From the NCBI RefSeq assembly GCF_002105755.1, contig NZ_CP020821.1, positions 3,224,001 to 3,288,000 of the forward strand: a stretch of 64,000 nucleotides of DNA, in the 5' to 3' direction. Below are positions 58,413 to 64,000 of this stretch, one piece after another (the first letter of the stretch is position 1; the number at the start of each line of letters is the position of its first letter). A program made the translations under genes and the position numbers. Under the pieces are notes generated by a model that did no database searches, had not been told where the DNA came from, and worked only from the letters and a program-made list of their open reading frames with translations. Source of the DNA: Mycobacterium colombiense CECT 3035 (GTDB taxonomy: Bacteria; Actinomycetota; Actinomycetes; Mycobacteriales; Mycobacteriaceae).

Positions 58413-58946
58413 ATGCGCTTGCAGCCGCTGCCCGCGGACCAGTGGGACGAGGCGACCCGGCAGGCACTCTCGGCCATGCGTGGCGCGGACACCAACAACG
58501 CGCTCTCCACGCTGGCTCACCACCCGGCGCTGGCCAAGTCGTTCTTGAGGTTCAACGTCCACCTGTTGATGACGTCCACGCTGCCGCCGCGCGTCCGCGA
58601 GCTGGCCATCCTGCGGGTGGCGCATCGCCGGCGATGCGCCTACGAGTGGTCGCACCACGTCCGGATGGCCAAGGACGAGGGGATCACCGACGACCAGATC
58701 GCGGCCCTGCAGAGTTTTGCCGGCGAGGATGCCGGCGACTTCGACGCGTTCGACCGGGCCGTGCTCACCGGGGTCGACGAGCTCGACGTGAAATCGGAGC
58801 TGTCCGACCAGACCTGGGCGGCACTCGGTGAGCGTCTCAATGACCAGCAGCGCATGGACTTCGTCTTCACGGTCGGCTGCTACGCGCTACTGGCCATGGC
58901 CTTCAACACTTTTGGCATCCAGCTCGAACACGCCGAACAGCACTGA
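58413..58946 (+). CDS. Carboxymuconolactone decarboxylase (CMD) family protein
   Basis: A 177-residue helical protein of the AhpD/CMD superfamily, longer than PcaC. RVRELAILRVAHRRRCAYEWSHHVRMA is the core motif (quoted in pieces: RELAILRV, CAYEW, SHHVRMA), with Glu, His and His in the usual active-site positions and only one Cys, so it is not an AhpD-type peroxidase. Such proteins often accompany oxygenase operons; the reaction is unknown. It heads the plus-strand run to the end of the window. Confidence 0.87.
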   Translation: MRLQPLPADQWDEATRQALSAMRGADTNNALSTLAHHPALAKSFLRFNVHLLMTSTLPPRVRELAILRVAHRRRCAYEWSHHVRMAKDEGITDDQIAALQSFAGEDAGDFDAFDRAVLTGVDELDVKSELSDQTWAALGERLNDQQRMDFVFTVGCYALLAMAFNTFGIQLEHAEQH

Positions 58947-58963
58947 TAAGAGGAGTAAGAACC

Positions 58964-60241
58964 GTGCCGCACTTCCCCAAGCCAGCCGCCGGCAGCTGGA
59001 CAGAAAACTACCCCGACCTGGGGACCGAGCCGGTCGACTACACCGACTCCATCGACCCGGCGTTCTTCGAGGCCGAGCGTGACGCCGTCTTCAGGAAGAC
59101 CTGGCTCAACGTCGGCCGTGTCGAGCGACTCCCCCGCACCGGCAGCTACTTCACCAGGGAACTGCCGTCGGCCGGCAAGGGCACGTCGGTGATCATCACC
59201 AAGACCAAGGACGGCACCGTCAAGGCGTACCACAACGTCTGCCGGCACCGCGGAAACAAGTTGGTGTGGAACGACTTTCCCCACGAGGAGACCTCCGGCA
59301 CCTGCCGCCAGTTCACCTGCAAGTACCACGCCTGGCGCTACAGCCTCGACGGTGACCTGACCTTCGTGCAGCAGGAAGACGAGTTCTTCAACGTCGACAA
59401 GAGCGATTACGGCCTGGCCCCGGTCCGCTGCGACGTGTGGGAAGGCTTCATCTTCATCAACTTCGACGACAACGCGGCGCCGCTGACCGACTACCTCGGG
59501 CCGCTGGCCAAGAGCATCGAGGGCTACCCCTTCGGCGAGATGACCGAGACCTACTCCTACCGCGCCGAGGTCGGCAGCAACTGGAAGCTGTTCATCGACG
59601 CGTTCGTCGAGTTCTACCACGCGCCGATCCTGCACCAGGGCCAGTACACCAAGGAGGAAGCCGCCAAGATCCAGAAGTTCGGGTACGAGGCGCTGCACTA
59701 CGAACTGGCCGGGCCGCACAACCTGCAGTCGACCTGGGGCGGTCAGGCACCGCCCCCGGACATGTCCATGGTCAAGCCGATGGACCGGGTGTTGCGCAGT
59801 GGGCTGTTCGGTCCGTGGGACAAGCCGGAGATCATCGAAAACCTGGAGCTGCCACCGGGTGTCAACGTGAAGCGGGTGCCGCAGTGGGGCATCGACTCGT
59901 GGCTGTTCTACCCGAACTTCATGCTGTTGATCTGGGAGCCGGGCTGGTTCTTGACCTACCACTACTGGCCGACCGCGGTCGACAAGCACATCTTCGAATG
60001 CACGCTGTATTTCGTACCGCCGCGCAATGCGCGCGAACGCCTCGCCCAGGAGCTGGCCGCGGTGACATTCAAGGAGTACGCGTTGCAGGACGCCAACACC
60101 CTCGAAGCGACCCAGACCATGATCGGCACCCGGGCCGTCAAGGAGTTCCTGCTCTGCGACCAGGAAGTCCTGATCCGCCACCTGCACAAAACGACCAGTG
60201 ACTACGTGAAGGAGTACCAGCGCAATGGCGTTACCGTCTGA
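58964..60241 (+). CDS. Rieske non-heme iron oxygenase, alpha subunit
   Basis: A 425-residue aromatic-ring-hydroxylating oxygenase alpha subunit. The Rieske centre is Cys93/His95 (CRHRG) and Cys119/His122 (CKYHAW). The mononuclear iron site is His219 and His224 in FVEFYHAPILH, with Asp212 as the likely bridge. No beta subunit follows, so it is of the alpha-only type, or it uses the small protein encoded next. It needs an external reductase and ferredoxin, not present here. RBS AAGAGGAG; GTG start. Confidence 0.94.
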   Translation: MPHFPKPAAGSWTENYPDLGTEPVDYTDSIDPAFFEAERDAVFRKTWLNVGRVERLPRTGSYFTRELPSAGKGTSVIITKTKDGTVKAYHNVCRHRGNKLVWNDFPHEETSGTCRQFTCKYHAWRYSLDGDLTFVQQEDEFFNVDKSDYGLAPVRCDVWEGFIFINFDDNAAPLTDYLGPLAKSIEGYPFGEMTETYSYRAEVGSNWKLFIDAFVEFYHAPILHQGQYTKEEAAKIQKFGYEALHYELAGPHNLQSTWGGQAPPPDMSMVKPMDRVLRSGLFGPWDKPEIIENLELPPGVNVKRVPQWGIDSWLFYPNFMLLIWEPGWFLTYHYWPTAVDKHIFECTLYFVPPRNARERLAQELAAVTFKEYALQDANTLEATQTMIGTRAVKEFLLCDQEVLIRHLHKTTSDYVKEYQRNGVTV

Positions 60242-60548
60242 ATTCGCTGCCCTGGAGCCCTATTTGGACTGGGACCTGGCCACCGAGCCCGAGCGCTACG
60301 CGAAGAGGCTGGCCTCGACGATGGCCGAGATGCAGGCGTTCTACGACGTGGCGTTCCCGAAGCTGAACGACATCATCGCGTACTGCGACAAGTTTCCGCT
60401 GAACGACCTGCCCGACGACGCGAAGAGCCTGATGCACATGATGCAGTCGCTGGTGATGGTGTCGTTCCCGATCGAGGCGTGGAAGCAGCCGCGCGTCCCG
60501 GACAGCGGCGCGGCATGGGTTGAACTGATTCGGGAACCGGTGATCTAG
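60225..60548 (+). CDS. Small hypothetical protein coupled to the Rieske oxygenase
   Basis: A 107-residue acidic, mostly helical protein (helices with AKRLASTMAEMQAFYDVAF and DDAKSLMHMMQSLVMV). I do not recognise a family. Its ATG lies 17 bases inside the oxygenase gene, so translation is coupled. Its size is below that of a normal oxygenase beta subunit (about 170-190 residues) and it lacks that fold's pattern. It may be an accessory or stabilising subunit. Confidence 0.75.
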   Translation: MALPSEFAALEPYLDWDLATEPERYAKRLASTMAEMQAFYDVAFPKLNDIIAYCDKFPLNDLPDDAKSLMHMMQSLVMVSFPIEAWKQPRVPDSGAAWVELIREPVI

Positions 60549-60551
60549 CCG

Positions 60552-61778
60552 GTGCTGACGCTCAAGGCCGCGGGGCTGCTCGACGTTGACAGCGGCGAGA
60601 TCGTTCGGCCCGGCATCCTGCAGGTCGAGGACGACCGGATCGTCGGCGTCGGGGCTTCGGGCCCGACCGGCCCAGAAGACACTGTCATCGACCTCGGCGA
60701 TCAGATCCTGTTGCCGGGCCTGATGGACATGGAGGTCAACCTGCTGATGGGCGGGCGCGGCGAGACGCCGGGACTGTCGCAGGTGCAGGACGACCCACCG
60801 ACGCGGGTGCTGCGCGCTGTCGGCAACGCCCGACGCACGCTGCGCGCCGGGTTCACCACGGTGCGCAACCTGGGCTTGTTCGTCAAGACCGGCGGCTACC
60901 TGCTCGACGTCGCGCTGGGCAAGGCCATCGACGCGGGATGGATCGAGGGACCACGCGTCGTGCCGGCCGGCCACGCCATCACGCCCACCGGCGGGCACCT
61001 TGACCCGACGATGTTCGCCGCGTTCATGCCGGGCGCACTCGAGCTGACGATCGAAGAGGGCATCGCCAATGGGGTCGACGAGATCCGCAAGGCGGTGCGC
61101 TACCAGATCAAGCATGGCGCCCAATTGATCAAGGTGTGCGTTTCCGGCGGCGTCATGTCGTTGACCGGTGAGGCTGGGGCACAACACTATTCAGACGAGG
61201 AACTGCGCGCGATCGTCGACGAGGCGCACCGGCGTGGGCTGCGTGTCGCCGCGCATACGCACGGAGCGGAAGCTGTCAAGCACGCGGTCGCGTGCGGCAT
61301 CGACTGCATCGAGCACGGGTTCCTGATGGACGACGAGGCCATCCAGATGCTGGTCGACAACGACCGGTTCCTGGTAACCACCCGCAGGCTCGCCCAGGCG
61401 ATGGACGTATCTCGTGCCCCGAAAGCCTTGCAGGACAAGGCGGCCGAGATGTTCCCCAAGGCCGAGACCTCGATCAAGGCCGCCTACGAGGCCGGGGTGA
61501 AGATCGCGGTCGGCACCGATGCCCCGGCCATCCCGCACGGCAAGAACGCCGACGAGCTCGTCACGCTGGTGGAATGGGGCATGCCGCCGCTGGCGGTACT
61601 GCGGGCCGCCACCACGACCGCGGCCGAGCTGATCAATGTCACCGACCGCGGGCGCCTCGCGACGGGCCAACTCGCCGATATCATTGCGGTACCCGGAAAC
61701 CCGTTGGAAGACATCACCGTTACCCGAAACGTCAGCTTCGTGATGAAAGGCGGCAAGGTTTATGCCAACCAGAACTGA
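60552..61778 (+). CDS. Cyclic amidohydrolase (imidazolonepropionase-like) lacking HxH
   Basis: A 408-residue amidohydrolase-superfamily protein of the Xaa-Pro dipeptidase/imidazolonepropionase-like group. Lys194 (KVCVSGG), His235/His237 (AHTHG), His255 (IEHG) and Asp323 (GTDAP) are at metal-site positions, and the C-terminal LATGQLADIIAVPGNP is standard. But the first motif, normally DMHVHL, reads DMEVNL: both His are replaced (Glu61, Asn63). The metal site must differ, or the protein works with one metal or none. GTG start 3 bases after the previous stop. Confidence 0.9.
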   Translation: MLTLKAAGLLDVDSGEIVRPGILQVEDDRIVGVGASGPTGPEDTVIDLGDQILLPGLMDMEVNLLMGGRGETPGLSQVQDDPPTRVLRAVGNARRTLRAGFTTVRNLGLFVKTGGYLLDVALGKAIDAGWIEGPRVVPAGHAITPTGGHLDPTMFAAFMPGALELTIEEGIANGVDEIRKAVRYQIKHGAQLIKVCVSGGVMSLTGEAGAQHYSDEELRAIVDEAHRRGLRVAAHTHGAEAVKHAVACGIDCIEHGFLMDDEAIQMLVDNDRFLVTTRRLAQAMDVSRAPKALQDKAAEMFPKAETSIKAAYEAGVKIAVGTDAPAIPHGKNADELVTLVEWGMPPLAVLRAATTTAAELINVTDRGRLATGQLADIIAVPGNPLEDITVTRNVSFVMKGGKVYANQN

Positions 61779-62205
61779 CGACCTGGTCGAGATCCAGCAA
61801 CTGCTCGGCCGCTACGCGGTCACCATCACCCAGGAGGACATCGAGGGACTCGTCGCCGTGTTCACTCCCGATGGCACCTACAGCGCGTTCGGAGAAACCT
61901 ACAGCCTGAGCCGATTCCCGGAATTGGTGGCCGCGGCCCCGAAGGGCCTGTTCCTCACCGGAACCGCGGTGGTCGACCTGGACGGGGACGCGGCCAGCGG
62001 CACCCAACCGCTGTGCTTCATCGACCACGCCACGCACGACATGCGGATCGGCTACTACCGCGACACCTATCTGCGCACCGCCGACGGGTGGCGGCTGAAG
62101 ACCCGCGCCATGACCTTCATCCGCCGCAGCGGTGTGCACGACTCCGGACGTCCGCATGCCGTCGGGCGGCCCGCGGGTGACTCTGCGGCCCAGGCAACGA
62201 CTTAA
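61762..62205 (+). CDS. SnoaL-like (NTF2 fold) protein
   Basis: A 147-residue NTF2-fold protein. The N-terminal helix (DDLVEIQQLLGRYAVTITQED), FTPDGTYSAFGETY and the central strands GYYRDTYLRTADGWRLKTR are typical. Family members include polyketide cyclases, dehydratases and ketosteroid isomerase relatives. A ring isomerase, dehydratase or small oxygenase-associated role is possible; no catalytic residue set can be confirmed by eye. The ATG lies 17 bases inside the amidohydrolase gene. Confidence 0.87.
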   Translation: MPTRTDDLVEIQQLLGRYAVTITQEDIEGLVAVFTPDGTYSAFGETYSLSRFPELVAAAPKGLFLTGTAVVDLDGDAASGTQPLCFIDHATHDMRIGYYRDTYLRTADGWRLKTRAMTFIRRSGVHDSGRPHAVGRPAGDSAAQATT

Positions 62206-62222
62206 GGAGCCGACCCATCGAA

Positions 62223-63320
62223 GTGAATGTCGAGCAGTTCCGGGCCGACCTGCGCGCGTGGCTCGACGACAACGATCTGACCCCCGAAGCGGACCACTCG
62301 CTGCAGGGGCACATGCGGCAGTTCGCCCGGGTCAGCCGTGCGCTCTACGACGCCGATTGGATGCGGTTCGGCTGGCCGGTCGAGGTCGGTGGGTTGGGCG
62401 GTCCCGCGGTGCTGCGCGCGATCGTCGGCGAAGAGGTGGTCGGCCGCCGGCTGGCCGAGCCCGGCCCCTACTCGATGCTCGAAGTGCTGGCGCCCACGAT
62501 GATCGACTACGCCCCGGCGGAGCTGGCCAAGGAGATGGTGCCGCGTCTGCTCAGCGGCGAAGAACAATGGTGCCAAGGCTTTTCCGAGCCCGGGTCGGGA
62601 AGCGACCTGGCATCGCTGACGACCCGCGCGGTCCAGGACGGCGACAATTGGATCGTCAACGGCCAAAAGGTCTGGACCAGCTTCGCGCAGTTCTCCACCC
62701 GGTGCGTGCTGCTCACCCGCACGGCGCCCGGGCACGACGGAATCACCGCGTTCTTCGTCGACCTCGATACCCCGGGCATCACCGTCCGTCCGCTGCGGAC
62801 CATGCACGGCGTCGACGAGTTCTGCGAGGTGTACTACGACGACGTGGTGATCCCGGCCAGCCGGATGCTGGGCAAGCCCGGCGACGGCTGGCGACTGGCC
62901 ATGGACCTGCTGCCTTATGAGCGTTCGGCCTGCTTCTGGCAGCGAATCGCCTACCTCTACTCGCGTTTCGACGACCTGATCACCGCGGCGTCCGAGGCCG
63001 GCGAGCCCGACGAATCCGCGCTCGGCGGAGCCTATCTGGCGCTGCACACGTTGCGCTGCCGGTCGCGTGCCACCCAGCACCGGATGCGCGACGGCGCCCG
63101 ACTGGGACCGGACACCTCCATCGACAAGGTGCTGCTGGCCTCCGCCGAGCAGCGGCTCTACGACACCGTGCGAGATGTGTTGCCGGGGACGCTCGAGCTC
63201 GAAGACACACCGTGGCGTCCGGAATACCTCTACTCGCGTGCGGCAACGATCTATGGCGGCACCGCCGAGATCCAGCGCAATATCATCGCCCGCCGGCTTC
63301 TCGACCTCGGGAAGGAGTGA
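62223..63320 (+). CDS. Acyl-CoA dehydrogenase (long subunit of a pair)
   Basis: A 365-residue dehydrogenase: FSEPGSGSDLASLTT, NGQKVWTSFAQFS, VRPLRTMHGVDEFCEVYYDDV and the C-terminal YGGTAEIQRNIIARRLLDLG. It is followed after 3 bases by a second, more divergent dehydrogenase gene, the same arrangement as 26882-24725 in the opposite order. A heterotetramer is likely. The start is GTG at 62223, or the codon just upstream at AAGTGAATG; AAGGAGCCG lies before it. Confidence 0.93.
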   Translation: MNVEQFRADLRAWLDDNDLTPEADHSLQGHMRQFARVSRALYDADWMRFGWPVEVGGLGGPAVLRAIVGEEVVGRRLAEPGPYSMLEVLAPTMIDYAPAELAKEMVPRLLSGEEQWCQGFSEPGSGSDLASLTTRAVQDGDNWIVNGQKVWTSFAQFSTRCVLLTRTAPGHDGITAFFVDLDTPGITVRPLRTMHGVDEFCEVYYDDVVIPASRMLGKPGDGWRLAMDLLPYERSACFWQRIAYLYSRFDDLITAASEAGEPDESALGGAYLALHTLRCRSRATQHRMRDGARLGPDTSIDKVLLASAEQRLYDTVRDVLPGTLELEDTPWRPEYLYSRAATIYGGTAEIQRNIIARRLLDLGKE

Positions 63321-63323
63321 ACC

Positions 63324-64000
63324 GTGACGCCTTCGGCAGACACCGTGTCAGACCCCGAATCGCTGCGGCTGCTGGCGGACTCGTTGCGCACGACGATGAG
63401 TGCCGCCTCGGGAGCCAAGCTCGACGCGGCGCTGACCGACCTCGGCTGGCGCGACATGCTCGACGAAATGCCGGACATCGCAATCCCTCTGGTGTTCCAG
63501 CTGCTGGGTGAGACCGGCGCGCACGCACCCGTGCTCAACGACGTGGTCTTGCGCGCGGCGGGCGACGCCCCCGGGGGCACGATGGCCCTGCCGTTCACCG
63601 GCGGTTCCTGGGTGCTGTGGGAGCGCCGCGATCACCCCGGCTCGGCGATCGACGAGCTGCTGCCGATACACCCCGTGCCACAAGAGGATCCGTTGCCGGC
63701 GGCCGCCCTGCAAGCGGGTTGGCGAGCGCTGGGTTGGTGGCTTGTGGGTACCAGCCGAGCCATGCTGTCGCTGGCCCGTCAGCACGCCGTGGACCGCGTT
63801 CAATTCGGCCGGCACATCAGCTCATTCCAGGCGATCCGGCACCGACTGGCCGAGACGCTGGTCGCGATCGAGGGTGCCGAGGCCACACTGCAGGCCGCCG
63901 CGGAGTGCGACGACCCGCAGGGGCTGGCCTCCCTGCTGGCCAAGGCCGCGGCCGGCCAGGCCGCGCTGACCGCCGCACGCCACTGCCAGCAAGTGCTGGG
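63324..64000 (+). CDS. Acyl-CoA dehydrogenase-like short subunit (3'-truncated by window edge)
   Basis: 225 codons are visible before the window ends. The protein has weak N-terminal similarity but a clear dehydrogenase C-terminal domain with DRVQFGRHISSFQAIRHRLAETL. It is the divergent partner of the previous dehydrogenase, comparable to 25884-26882. GTG at 63324 follows GAAGGAG at good spacing. Confidence 0.88.
   Translation, partial: MTPSADTVSDPESLRLLADSLRTTMSAASGAKLDAALTDLGWRDMLDEMPDIAIPLVFQLLGETGAHAPVLNDVVLRAAGDAPGGTMALPFTGGSWVLWERRDHPGSAIDELLPIHPVPQEDPLPAAALQAGWRALGWWLVGTSRAMLSLARQHAVDRVQFGRHISSFQAIRHRLAETLVAIEGAEATLQAAAECDDPQGLASLLAKAAAGQAALTAARHCQQVL

Noticed and set aside
1..64000. 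CRISPR arrays, tRNA/rRNA genes, IS elements, prophage or toxin-antitoxin genes
   Set aside because: I looked for regular spaced repeats, terminal inverted repeats with a transposase, and typical RNA gene sequences and saw none. Small RNAs cannot be excluded by eye.

Overview
The window is high-GC, densely packed actinobacterial DNA that I read as a Mycobacterium chromosome. The evidence is a complete yrbEA-yrbEB-mceA-F operon, several Mce-associated membrane proteins, small secreted proteins, four cytochromes P450 with three-cysteine ferredoxins, and many acyl-CoA dehydrogenases. GTG and TTG starts and 4-base ATGA/GTGA stop-start overlaps are frequent. I saw no rRNA, tRNA, IS element, phage gene or CRISPR array. 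I cannot fix the species.

Layout. 1-1229: 3' part of a P450. 1249-3708 (minus): a four-gene membrane operon with orphan cytochrome oxidase subunit III-like and IV-like proteins, divergent from a TetR gene with a palindromic operator between them. 4410-7095: secreted and Mce-associated proteins. 7152-16794 (minus): the mce operon, with a 394-base upstream region. 17189-21125: a CoA-transferase with a 3'-end frameshift, divergent from an SDR-ferredoxin-P450 operon. 21216-24719: a second Mce-associated gene pair and a membrane-anchored esterase. 24725-27656 (minus): an acyl-CoA dehydrogenase pair and a nitroreductase. 27713-30450 (minus): a LuxC-like/LuxE-like fatty acid reductase pair, followed by a TetR gene and a divergent aldehyde dehydrogenase operon to 34060. 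34302-37859: two amidohydrolases, a Rieske ferredoxin and an alpha/beta hydrolase. 37877-43835: an unknown gene divergent from a NuoF-like/ferredoxin/acyl-CoA dehydrogenase operon, then an LLM oxidoreductase, an unknown protein and an epimerase. 44021-48689: a secreted protein, a fused DUF35-lipid transfer protein, a hydrolase and two beta-hydroxyacid dehydrogenase-like proteins. 48802-51995: two P450-ferredoxin pairs facing each other. 52150-58025 (minus): TetR, thiolase, enoyl-CoA hydratase, acyl-CoA dehydrogenase and amidohydrolase. 58413-64000: a Rieske oxygenase operon with a cyclic amidohydrolase, a SnoaL-like protein and an acyl-CoA dehydrogenase pair that runs off the window.

How it fits together. 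Most genes from 17 kb to 64 kb look catabolic: CoA transfer, P450 and Rieske oxidation, SDR and aldehyde oxidation, acyl-CoA dehydrogenation, hydration, thiolysis, a retro-aldolase-type fusion and amidohydrolases. The main new observation is a palindrome, GAGAAT-N3-ATTCTC, perfect at 26913 and 58376 and with one to three mismatches before six other transcription units (18507, 18684, 34121, 44392, 52043, 58103). This suggests that scattered operons form one regulon for degrading an unidentified lipid-like or polycyclic substrate, possibly one imported by the Mce system. Neither the substrate nor the regulator can be read from the sequence. Other notable points are an amidohydrolase without its active-site Asp beside a paralogue that has it, a cyclic amidohydrolase that has lost its HxH motif, and a NuoF-like protein missing one cluster cysteine.
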